Below are positions 15,603-26,004 of a stretch of 64,000 nt of DNA, one piece after another. Made by a program: the position numbers and the translations under genes. The DNA is from Brevipalpus yothersi (taxonomy: Eukaryota; Arthropoda; Arachnida; Trombidiformes; Tenuipalpidae). Positions within the stretch are counted from its first letter, which is position 1, and every line of letters starts with the position of its first letter. The notes below the pieces were generated by a model, which was given only the letters and a program-made list of their open reading frames with translations, was not told the origin of the DNA and did not search any database. The DNA lies in assembly GCA_003956705.1 (NCBI GenBank), contig QZCP01000009.1:87744-151743 (forward strand). Reading direction: 5' to 3'.

Positions 15603-15646
<44 letters not shown>

Positions 15647-16341
15647 AGAATAACAGGAATATGGCAATTTTCTTGTTGCAAAATTTTTGCCTCAAGCTAT
15701 TCATGAGGCATTCTTTCCATATTCTTTCCATTTGTGAGTGAATCACAAGATTTTCCGATATTGGTATCCTAATGATTACTGAACATTGGGAAAGTCTCAT
15801 AAATAATGGGAGAGTAAATTCTCTGATTTGAGGAGTCAACTTTGAATTGCTGGTTTTATTGATTTTTCATCATACTTATCTGTTTTACTCCTTTTTGCTT
15901 TTCCATCATTTTGATTCATCAGAGGATCATTCCCGAAAGAGATGTACATATTGAAAGATCCTGTCCAGATTCTGGCTCAACCATGACACCAGTAGCTGAT
16001 CAAAATCCTATCAAAAAGCTGCCCAAATATTTGATCTCATCCCAAAATATTTTCCGGGAACCATCAATAATACTCCTCAACGAAGATGAATCACTGATGA
16101 CCAGTGAGACTCCTCTGATCAATGGTCTATTCTTTCCACAATACTCAAATCCGGTATGTTAAAATCGATTTATCATAGAATTCAGTGTCATGAGATGATT
16201 GAAATTCCATGCATCTTCTTGCGTAATGGTAAATTCTTTCCATTTTTCTATTGCTTAATTTTTTTCTTTCTTTTTCTTCCTCTCATCACACAGAGAAATG
16301 CATCTCAAAAACAAGCAACTAATTTATCGACTCCTGTCTGA
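1707..16341 (+). CDS. Sidestep-like Ig/FN3 transmembrane receptor, 5'-partial
   Basis: Coding exons read as 1707-2003, 3350-3673, 6211-6792, 8301-8441, 12870-12965, 14098-14264, 15923-16153 and 16294-16341 (stop TGA). They give about 628 residues in one frame. Exon 1 is an Ig domain (LRCESYG, TWWKG, LACRSD). Exon 2 is a second Ig domain (FECHVQ, ITWQMNG, GDYRCLAAN). Exon 3 holds a third Ig domain (VPCSVEADPP, KWIL, MYCWATNKVG) followed by an FN3-like segment ending YSANGKGRS. Exon 4 encodes one membrane helix (PVIAILVGIIGSLVFTAIAI) and a basic stop-transfer. The remaining exons form a roughly 200-residue cytoplasmic tail. Ig repeats, then FN3, then one helix is the Sidestep layout; arthropod Sidestep proteins are surface ligands of Beat receptors that guide motor axons. 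The TWWKG motif after a G-(A/S)-RP segment also suits that family. The signal peptide and first Ig domains lie upstream of the window. Ends 12965 (or 12977) and 14098 (or 14113) are uncertain; all choices keep the frame. Another Ig-family receptor cannot be excluded. Confidence 0.8.
2004..3349. other. Intron of the Sidestep-like gene
   Basis: A GTGAGT donor at 2004 pairs with a CT-repeat polypyrimidine tract ending in CAG at 3349. The intron is phase 1. No coding content was seen inside. Confidence 0.75.
3674..6210. other. Intron of the Sidestep-like gene
   Basis: The donor is GTAAGT at 3674 and the acceptor is ctaattacag ending at 6210; the intron is phase 1. It holds a pure GA array at 5731-5787. 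No Ig-like exon or other gene was seen. Confidence 0.75.
5731..5787. repeat. (GA)n microsatellite
   Basis: Pure GA array of 57 bp inside a receptor intron. Confidence 0.97.
6793..8300. other. Intron of the Sidestep-like gene
   Basis: The donor is GTGAGG at 6793 and the acceptor is cgatcctcag ending at 8300; the intron is phase 1. It contains CT repeats at 7983-8014 and 8252-8265, a short GA tract at 8149-8168 and a CA tract near 6951-6965. No gene was seen. Confidence 0.7.
7983..8014. repeat. (TC)n microsatellite
   Basis: Pure TC array about 290 bp before the membrane-helix exon. Confidence 0.95.
9689..9746. repeat. (GA)n microsatellite
   Basis: Pure GA array in the 4.4-kb receptor intron. 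Confidence 0.97.
11409..11466. repeat. (GA)n microsatellite
   Basis: Second pure GA array in the 4.4-kb receptor intron. Confidence 0.97.
15113..15182. repeat. (GA)n array, left flank of the assembly gap
   Basis: GA repeat running directly into the N block. Confidence 0.97.
15183..15602. other. Assembly gap (420 N) inside a GA microsatellite
   Basis: The sequence is 420 unknown bases. It is entered from (GA)n at 15113-15182 and left into (GA)n at 15603-15642. The same repeat on both sides suggests the assembly failed in one long GA array. It lies within an intron, so the receptor's reading frame is not broken. Confidence 0.97.
15603..15642. repeat. (GA)n array, right flank of the assembly gap
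   Basis: GA repeat emerging from the N block, same strand and unit as the left flank. Confidence 0.97.
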
Positions 16342-17654
16342 AATTTTCTATTCTACTGGAAAATTTTATTCCTCAAAATTTATGCATCTAATCTTATATC
16401 AAATTTATCTATTTACTCTTGGAAAAAGAGATGAATCTCTACCAAAAGTGAGCTGACAATTCGAATTGGCTATCTGATCATTTCTTGTGAAAGAACTTTG
16501 GTCATTGAACCAATGAAGAGATTTGAGGTGAATCTCTCTCTCTCTCTCTTCTATCCTGCAAAGGAACACACTTTTCCTCTTCTTCTTCCTCATCTTCTTC
16601 ACATTCTCCATCCTCTTTGATAATCATGCAAGACTTCTCTCAGCTGACGAGCGAAGAAAGATGAGCAAGATGCCATAGGTCTCGATCTGTTTACTGTGTG
16701 TGTATTCTGTTGTCGCTGAAGTGGAAAGATGGATTACCCATTATCATCGAACTGAAGTCATTCGAAACATGCATCAGCAAAGATGGATGAGCTTAATTGG
16801 TGAAGCAATCAAATTGATTGTACTTGGAGGCAAATACCACTAGTCTTACCACCAGTGTTCTGAATACTTTTTTTTCCTCTCAGGCAAGAAGTTCAAATCA
16901 TGGATTACTTTCATCTTCGAACAATCATCGCTTGCTTGCGTGACAATCGCCCTTCCGATGCACATCCTCTATGGAAGCAACAAACAAAAATCGAAATATT
17001 CTTCTTCTCCTTCTTTTTCGATGTGAACATTTGCAGAAATGTTAACCACACGCTGCCAATGTATACTTCTCAGAACGAGTCAAACTCGATCGATTCCTTG
17101 TCTCCTACGATTTTTTGTAAAACTTTTTTAAATATTTGTCACAAGAAAAAATATCAAAATATTTTTTAGATTGATCAATCAATATTTTCAAATCAATTAA
17201 TTTAAAAATCATATATTTTTTAGAATAAATATACCTTTTTTGACCCTTTCCTAGCATTTATGTTAGCTTAAAATCTCGCTGAAAGGCTCAGTGGATTGAA
17301 AAACTGACGTTTCTCTCTCCAGAGACATTGGTTATACGATCATTTTTCATGTTGAATGCATGAGTGAACTCAAAATTGATGGTCAACGAAGATTAATTCT
17401 GAATAATGGATGCATCAAGTCTATGGCAAAAACTCGATTAAATTAATCGTCCACGGTTGAAAGTTAGAGCTGATTTTGAACCAATCTCAGACCCATCAAC
17501 TGGTCAGACGCTCCAAATCTCATGCAATGTGAACTGCTCCAAATTATCTCGATGATCTCATAATATAATGTGACCTGATTGAACTTGTCAAGAGAGAGAC
17601 ACACAACAACATTATCTGTGTACACTTTCTGCTACATTCTCATCGATAGATGGA
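16342..17654. other. Convergent intergenic/3' UTR region
   Basis: This is the space between two genes that end toward each other. It probably holds both 3' untranslated regions. Open frames here (for example 16900-17169) are short and low-complexity, with no recognisable domain. No clear AATAAA was found on the minus strand for EXOC6. Confidence 0.6.
17224..17229 (+). promoter_or_regulatory. Candidate poly(A) signal of the Sidestep-like gene
   Basis: This is the only AATAAA I found on the plus strand between the receptor stop (16341) and the convergent EXOC6 stop (17655). It would give a 3' untranslated region of about 0.9 kb. The motif is short, so the call is tentative. Confidence 0.4.
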
Positions 17655-20158
17655 TCATTGTTGTGTGGCTATTAACTGTTTCAGTTGCTTGATGACAGTG
17701 TCAACTAATTTGCGTTTGTCCCGTTCATTTTTCTTCAGAGAACTGAAAAGATTACGATTCTTATCAGCTTCCTTGATCTTTTCTAAAATATTTAAGGCAA
17801 TTTGTGGATTGACTCGGAGATACTTGTTGGTTTGCTTTCCATAGTCTATGATGTAAGCTGACCACTGCCATGAGAGCGAAAGGTCAACCAATTGACGAAG
17901 TTCAGAGAAGCACATTGACAGTGCGTTATCCTCAAATCCTCGAACTGGCTCTGAGCTGGCAAAAAATTCACAATGAAGAAGATCTAAATTGAATTGCTCC
18001 AATGCACCCATAGAGATTGCTTTGACATCTTCATCGAGTAGGAATTTTTTCAAAGATGATGCCATGTGTTTACAAGCGGAGAGACAAGCAGTTTGAGCAA
18101 CTTTGAGGGGAAGATTTGTGAATGCTTGGAAGGTGCATGTGAGAAATTTGACTAAATCACATATGTAGGCGGAAGCAACACCATAAGATTCTATCAGCAT
18201 CCAATCATAGTGTGCTATCTCAAAAAATTCATCAATTTTCTGGTTAAGAAGGAAATATATTTGTGATTCAGCATCCGATCTTGCATCTTTAAACATTGAA
18301 CTTCCTTGTAATTTGGCAAGATGAGAACCTCCCAGTTCATGCAAATTTTCCGCTGAGCCTAGTGGCATGTTGATACCTGTCATCGCTGATTTTGTTATGT
18401 ATTCTTCCAGATATGACATGGAATCTTCCAGATAATTGGTGTTGATAGCAATCTGGATCAATTGTAAAAGACCAAGATTGGGCTTTTTTATCAGGCCAGA
18501 TAAACAGCCACTGAGAGTTCGTGTTAGTAAATAATTGGTAGACTTTCGTACCATATCTTCGATTTCGGTTTGGCTTAGATTCAGATCTTGGGAAAATTGT
18601 CGACAGGCATCGATGAATCGTTTCACTTGGGTGAATATTTTAGGCACAAACATTGAGAAGGGAAACTTTTTGGGATACTCTCCATCACCGATGGAGATCA
18701 CTTCAGATTCATAGAAAGGAAATTCATTAATTATTTCGAAATACTCATGTGGACTTTCAACTTGGTGTGGATGATAATTATCTGCATCAAAAATATCACG
18801 AAAAATTTTACACCAATTTTTCATCAATATCTCATTATACTGATCTCGTAATTCGATTAGTAAACTTGATAGCAAGTTCACATTGTAACCATAGCTTTGT
18901 AATGTTTGGGTAAAAAGAATGATAATATGCTTGATCTTCAACATGAGCTTATCATCTGTACAATATGATGAATAGGTTCTTATGGATGAGATGACCGATT
19001 GGAGAGCATTTTCCCAAGCTTCATTGAGATAATTCTTATTGATGAGACCAGGAGCTGTATTAAGAACGTGATTTTCGATCACAAAAAATCCAACAATACC
19101 ACAAAAATATTCACGATAACCGGCAATATTTTCATGCATATTAACTGGAGGTAAAAGAACCAATTTGACTTGTTGTTCTCGCTGGAGACGATAATAGTTT
19201 TCAAACACTTCACTGGCCCCAAGACAGCCGAATATATGGACACATCGATATACCGGTGAAAAGTCAACCACATCAGTGGCACTTAATTCTTCTTCAGATT
19301 CATTCTCTTCCAATCGTGAATCTTCGAAAGTTATATTCTGCCGGAGAGCAGCACTTTTCATCGCTAATTCTCCAACCTTAGATGATAATTTTCGAATATT
19401 GTCAAGAAAATCTTTCAAATCTGACATGGAAGCCTCTTTGATTTGATCACGTATTTTGGGTATATTATCTCTCATATTTTGAGCAAAACGATAGTGGGAC
19501 AATCTCGGTAAGTAACTAGATTCAAGTAGTTCCAGCGTTTTTAGCGCTGGATAGTAACGAGTGGTTGCCATTTGAGACATCAGCTTGGCGTACATCTTTA
19601 AAACAGGTAAACAAACACTTAAACACTCTATGGCGGTTTCAATATTGCCCACAATCTTTCGATGTCGTATAAGTTCTTCCGCTTTACGTTGGACATTCTC
19701 GGATGACTTTTGAACGTCATGATTAATTTCCAATAATTGTTTCTTGAGATTCTCTACTTTCGGTCTCACCTCAAGTAGATCTTGTATAGCTTGAACAAAT
19801 TCTTGGTGATGATGGTTACACAATGATCGGATCTCACGATCATATTGTTTGATTCGAGCTTCAAGTTTATCGATTAACTTTTGATTCTCATTATCACTGA
19901 ATGATGCACTGTAAATGAGAGGGAAGGAAGAGAACAGGTATTTTAATTGATCATGTTAATCATCATCAAATCAAATCTTCATTTATAACAATACCACAGA
20001 CACATGTTAAAGGGGCGTAAAAGGATAGAGAAAAAGAATGCATGTCAAACTTACCGAAGAGCCAAGCTAAGGATCGGATCATCTTGACTTTCAAGCTCAA
20101 TGAGTAGATCATCTAGATGATCATGGGTGTCAGATGTATGATCCAGATGATTTATCAT
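17655..20158 (-). CDS. EXOC6: Exocyst complex component 6 (Sec15)
   Basis: There are two exons: 20055-20158 (ATG at 20158, 34 codons plus 2 bases) and 17655-19908 (stop TGA at 17655-17657). They join in phase 2 across a 146-bp GTAAGT...ttacag intron to give 785 residues, close to the roughly 800 of animal Sec15. Sec15 is a subunit of the octameric exocyst, which tethers secretory vesicles to the plasma membrane; its C-terminal domain binds the vesicle GTPase Rab11. Family-typical stretches include CNHHHQEFVQAI, ISTATES-free SMSDLKDFLDNIRK, VDFSPVYRCVHI, RDQYNEILMKNW, RKSTNYLLTRTLSGCL, FKDARSDAE, QKIDEFFEIAHYDW, LKVAQTACLSACKHM, FASSEPVRGFED and KYLRVNPQIAL, in the family's order. The N-terminal third is helical and coiled-coil-like. 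The first exon (DDLLIELESQDDPIL) leads into KLEARIKQYDREI, as in other Sec15 proteins. No frameshift or missing block was seen. Insect and vertebrate naming differ (Sec15; EXOC6/EXOC6B). Confidence 0.95.
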
Positions 20159-21702
20159 GGATACTTTGGAGGAAATAATATGTGGAAGAATCACCAGAGG
20201 CTAAAACGATCTAATCATGACCGGCGAATGAATTTGAGGAACACAAAAAATATTTAAATCATCTCCATGTACACACACACATCCAAGTAGACTAACACAT
20301 ACACAGAGTCTGCGATGTATAGTGAAGGGCGCCTCTAGTGGCTGATGGAATAGAAATCAGAACTTTATCTGACTTCATGTACATGGGATTTTATGCATTA
20401 TAAATGGAGAAATGATGAATTGAACCCTTCCAAGTAGGAAAATCATTTTAATGGTGCAAATTTGCGAACTAAAAAGGCCTTTCCTTTGTTTTTTTATCGT
20501 CATAAGAGAAAAAGAGAGAGAAAGAGAATTATTCATAATGTTTCGATTTGAATATGTTTCGGGTGAAAAAAGTTTGAATATAATTTGGGAGACAATATTT
20601 CAAGAAGGAGTGAGAGAATGTAAGTCAGAAGCACTGAAATGATGAAGAAAGATGGTAAAAAAATTTGAATCAGAAGAAGAACAAAATTTCAAGTATAATA
20701 AGTTTTATTTATTTATTACAAGGACTATAATTTGAAAAATCATCAATCTGATTCTCATTAATCATGAATGGAAGAGAGATGTAAAAGTTAAGAGGACAGA
20801 TAGATACATGTATTTAGTTGGAATTCTGGAGAAAGCGAGAGGAAAAAAATCTCAGATCTTGAATATTTGTCTTTTAAAAAAGATTGATCGTAGTAGTAAC
20901 AGAGAAAAATTGTTCAACGGAAAGTTTTCGAATAGAGAGCAGTTTAGAATGAGACAAATCGATGAAAATGAGATGTAAATGATGTGTGTATAAAATGAAA
21001 TCCAATGAAATATTATTACACGAGAAAGAAAGAAAGAAAGAATTGAATGATTCTACGTGATACACAGGTGAAGGCACATAATAATAAATTACAATCTGGC
21101 TCACAAAAGTGAATATATTCTCAGATCCCTTCCAGACTCTACTCAAGCCATTTATCGAGTAGACGGATTTTCTTGAGCGATTAGCATCGTTTCCTTTCGA
21201 AAACAAATTAGGAATTTTGTTGATTGTTGCTGTTGAGAAAAAAATTTTCACCGATTGTTTTTGCTTAAGTATAAAATCACATAGTCACAAAATTCTTTTC
21301 ACAGAGGAAAAGAAGTAAAAGTGAGATGAAGAATGAGAAAGAAAGTAAAGAGATACAGGGACACAGAAAGGTTGGCTTCCTTTTCTTCTTGTATGATATT
21401 GGCTAGGATTGAAGGGAATGAAAAAAAGATTCCAATTGAGAAGACAGTGATTGTAAATGTTTTTGACAAAAATCAGGTGTTAAAATTTGTATTTGTTTGT
21501 GAAATTAAAGATGAAAACTGTGAAGGTGGGTTGAGGAAGCAATATATATCCATCATAAGGATTAAAAGTTCTTAGAAAATTCTTTGTTCCATTGATTTTG
21601 AGGTGCCGTAATCGTTGTTCTTCAATTTCGAGAGCATTTTTGAGCCATTTTCATCATCAGGTGATCTCCGTTAAATTTGAAGCTCTCTAAAAGCTAACAA
21701 AT
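20159..21702. other. Intergenic: EXOC6 promoter side and claudin-like 3' UTR
   Basis: This lies between the EXOC6 start and the stop of the next minus-strand gene. The AATAAA cluster at 20704-20717 probably divides it: the claudin-like 3' UTR above and the EXOC6 promoter and 5' UTR below. I recognise no TATA box or initiator with confidence. Open frames are short and A/T-rich. Confidence 0.55.
20704..20717 (-). promoter_or_regulatory. Overlapping poly(A) signals of the claudin-like gene
   Basis: On the minus strand three overlapping AATAAA motifs occur (TTTATT on the plus strand at 20704, 20708 and 20712). They lie about 1 kb past the claudin-like stop and 0.5 kb before the EXOC6 start, a sensible place for the upstream gene to end. 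Confidence 0.45.
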
Positions 21703-23202
21703 TTACCAGCCTACTTGTTGCCTTACTCCATACTGGGAACCATACTGAGATCCATAGGTCGGATAATGTCCAGGATACGCATAGGCGTATGTGTATGGAT
21801 TTTGTTTATCTGATGAACCATAGGAAAGAAAAATTGCCGTTATATTTAATTCAACAGGAAGAAAATGATCATGCATTTGTTTGAAAAAATTTTACCTGGA
21901 TAAACTGGCATCAAGTAGGATAGATTTTTTGCATGTTCAGCACGCTTCTCACTTCGAATACACCGAGCTGCACCCAAGAACATTACCGAGGCAACCAAAC
22001 ATTGACCGATTCCTAGCCAAGCCAAAATATAAGACCATCCATAGAAAAATTCAGTGATTCCATGCTCCTTAAGAACTTGAGGCCATCCTTGATAAGAGTA
22101 TTCATCTTTCAACTTATGTTGATCGTAAAATTGAACACCATGCCAAAGACCCATGGCAGCGGCATCAAAAAGTCCTGTGAAAAACAATAGGGAGGTGAAA
22201 AATGATTTACATCAAGAGTTACAGAAGATGAAGTTTTCAGAACTTTTCTGAAAGATTCTTTTATTTTGAGTTATGTTCAAGATTGAAGAGAAAAGATGAT
22301 GGAGATAGCAAGTGTAAGAAGATGATCGAGGAAGGTTATTACAGAAAAATTTTTCATGGTCTTCAAGGTATTGAGAAAAAAGAAGGAAAAATAGATGGAT
22401 ACAAACAGACATTATGCGAACAGATCAAAAACTTTTGACATAGAATTATAGACATCTCAATCGAATTTGATATAGAACAGAACAGAATAAGAGTGGAGAG
22501 AGGAGAAGAAGAACAAAAATCATGAGAGTGGGTGAAGAAGATGGCTAGAAAAAGAAGTTGTATCTGAACGATGACAATAGAAAGCGAGGAAAAGGTATTC
22601 TTCTTCCTACTTCTATTTGAGAGTTTCACCATGTTTAGATAGATAAAAGAAGAGGTTGAGAGAAAGAGAGAGAGAAAAAAAAGATCGGAAATTGGACAAG
22701 GCAATAGTTAGCTCCATCTTTATCATCTCTCAAAGATGGAAAGCAAACCAAAATTGAATACTAGATGAGAAGTTATACAGATTGCATGGATTGCTCAAAG
22801 AAAGCTAATACTGACAAGATAAAAATGTGTATATGAAATATCTTCTTGTGTAAGGAGAGATGGAATAATAAAAATTCAAAAATTTTCCTCTCGATTGCGT
22901 GTTTAGATAATAGCCAAAAAGCATTAAACCGAGAAATCATACGAAAATCACTTGTTAATGGACTCAAGCGATTTTGATCAAGGGAATATGTATACATGTG
23001 TGTGTGTCTGCATGGCCTCTGTTTATTGAACACTTCAGTGATCTGAGGAACGTTCGTTGCCTCCACATATCATTCTCATTATCAACTACCACTGCCATCA
23101 AGTCTTGAATTTAGCTACTTTTTCTTCTTCTTCCTCTCTTTCTTTGGTCTAACATTTCATGATGATGATAGAAGATCCGTGAAAGAGAAGCAAACAAGTG
23201 AG

Positions 23203-23256
<54 letters not shown>

Positions 23257-25947
23257 AAGGTTGAACGAACTTGACCAGCATCTTACTTACTCACACTCAC
23301 ACACTAGAGAGGGGCAAAGTAGAAGTTACAGAAAGGAAAGAGGAAATGATGCATCTTGGTACTGATGAGACAAAAATTCTGGTCTTACCGGCAAGAAGTT
23401 GAATTATGCCTGTAGCTATGAGATTGGCATGAGATCGCTTCCAGCATCCAGCGATTCCAGTGAAAAAGGATAAAATGAGGAGGAAAAATGCCACAACATA
23501 GAGAGCAACCACAGAGCGTGCCAAATCTGTTTGGATAAGATTAAGATTAAGAGCAAAAAGGTGAACAAAAAAGAAAAAATACAAATTTATATAAATGTAT
23601 GGATGGCCATATAAGTATTGATGATTGGACAGGAGATCCGTAAAATTATTGTCTCATTTAAATTTATTGACTTCATTATTATAGGCTATAAAAAAAATTG
23701 GTCAAAGATCGATCTTCTGAAAGCGTGCAAAATTTTCGAACGGGTTAAATTTCTCTCTCTCGGGTGTTGAGCTCATTTCCAAAATCTGATTTGGAAATAG
23801 TTGCATGATCAACTACCAGATTCCAATTTCTACATTTATACATGTACATCATGAAGATATTTATGATGCTTGGGGCTCTTGTGATCAAACTTGAGCATCG
23901 GAAGAATGAATGTCAAAATTGTGAAGCAGCCACTGATTGAGAAGGTCAATATAAATGTCTGTGAGTATCATCATGAAATATTTTCAACTTGTCATGGAAA
24001 AGGATGGAAGAAAAAGAAGAACAAAATGATATGAAAAAGACAAAAAGTTGATGTCTCATGAAATTGATGGAATGATGAAGCGAATGAAGTGTAATGAAAA
24101 ATACGGAAACACTCAACATTATGAAGCCCTTTCAAACAGTGACTTCTTCCTTTCTTCTTTTATCTTTTACCTCTCTTCTCTCTATTGCCAAGATAGAGAG
24201 GAAGATAAATTAGAAAATGAGCTGATTATAATGCCCTGAAATGCTGATCATCACCGGTAACAAGTTGAGCGAAAAATCAGCTCATGAAGATCATTATCCA
24301 GCTTGGAGCATTCAAAAAAGCATAGACCAAACCAACGAAGTGTATATCTCTTGGCGAAAAATGATAATATGAGCCCAACATATACATACACATCGTGATG
24401 AATAGATATTTAAATATAAACAGGTCTATTGAATATGGAAGATGTGTATACCTCTTTAAGTAGATGAAAAGGGTTGAAAAAAGGTTCAATCGGAGAAGAA
24501 GAAGTGAAGAAAAGATAAATTGCTAGCCCAGATGATTGTCATTACATTATGGCCCTAAGAAATTTGAGAGCCTGCTTCAAATAGCTAGTAGATGAGAGAG
24601 GGGGGGAAAGATGGATTCGAAAAACTAAAAAAACTCAAGACAACAAGGTGAGGCAGAATTCATGAAGCCAGGTAAGAGAAACCCTTGAATACCTGGACCT
24701 TCTTGAGAGTGGAAAATATTCATCTACTCATTCATACCCCTAGAAGTACAAGTCCTGATGGTCCAAGTTGAAAAGCTCACATTCATCTCTCTCATCCTCA
24801 TCTCCATCTTCATCTCTCTCCATCATCAATGCCAAGATCAGCACGTCACGATAAAGCCGGTGCAAAGAAGGTAAAGAAAGACCAAGGGGTACGTCTTGAA
24901 GATGTTGAATCTCCTTTATGCAACCGGTATTTTTTGTTTGATGAGGATGCATTAATTATTGAGTCAAAGATCACCAAGGATATGGACGTGATCTGGTTTC
25001 ATTCCTCCAATCTGACCGGATTCATTATCAGTCACTAACAGCTACCCGGTTTCAGCATTTCATATCTTCTTCCCTGTAAGGCAAATCGAACAGCGATAAT
25101 ATAATTTTTTCTTCTCTTCCCGAACACACATGGGATTGGCAATCGTTCAGTATATACGTGTATATACCGTGTATATTCTTGAAAGAATACGGTCTAGATA
25201 TTTCATCATAATTTCAAATCATAATATGATTTTTTTGGTGTCACAATTTTTGTTCTGTCATGGAATTTATCGTGCTCAACACATGACAGTGTATGAGTGT
25301 GTGTGCATCAGGGTAACCTAAGTGAAGGACAATAGTTATTTGAATGAATAATGGACTCATTGCATGAATTGAAATTGTAATAGGAGCGATTGTATGATGT
25401 GGCCTAAAATGGAATCAAATGAGGAGCAATCACGATGATTGAGATAAAGATTGATGCAAACAGTTGAGACCAATATATAGAAAGATGGACGAAAAGGGTT
25501 TCACTAATAGGTATTCTTGATGGTAACATACGCACACACACATACCTACAAGGATGCTGATGCAGTAACTCGATGGTCAGGCCAAGATGGCCCATTAAGA
25601 ACGCCAACACAATTTTCGCGGCTTGTTACTCACACACACACATACACCAGCATAATTCAAATCAAGTTCATTTCTTGTCAGCAGCAAGCTCAACGAATAC
25701 TCTATATCTCATACAATGTAATACTTGAGGCTCATCTAAACACGGCTAATATCGCTGGAGGACATCCCCATCGAAGCTACCAAGCATTCTTTGACCGGGC
25801 GATCATGGTAACACCATTAGAAAATATACGGTGAAGATGTATATATAAAATGAAATGGTTAAGCTCGATTGGAGGCGACATTCAGGCCACCATGTTACTA
25901 CCTTTCCTTAGTGGTGGAACTCTTTTGGTTCATCATTTTTTGGAAAA

Positions 25948-26004
<57 letters not shown>

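Larger units (their letters stand above)
14265..15922. other. Intron of the Sidestep-like gene with assembly gap
   Basis: The donor is GTAAGA at 14265 and the acceptor is gattcatcag ending at 15922; the intron is phase 0. It contains the run of N at 15183-15602, flanked by GA repeats, so its true length is unknown. Confidence 0.7.

Noticed and set aside
14770..15839. Long minus-strand open frames through the N block (poly Leu-Ser and X)
   Set aside because: They exist only because N is read as open and because (GA)n/(CT)n has no stop codon.
17655..20158. COG complex subunit 3 (Sec34) as an identity for the large minus-strand gene
   Set aside because: Considered because both are tethering-complex subunits. 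The ordered motifs (VDFSPVYRCVHI, RKSTNYLLTRTLSGCL, FKDARSDAE, KYLRVNP) match Sec15/EXOC6 along the whole length.
24829..25038. Plus-strand frame beginning MPRSARHDKAGAKK
   Set aside because: It begins like a small basic protein, but it has no domain, no splice context and lies inside an intron of a gene on the other strand.
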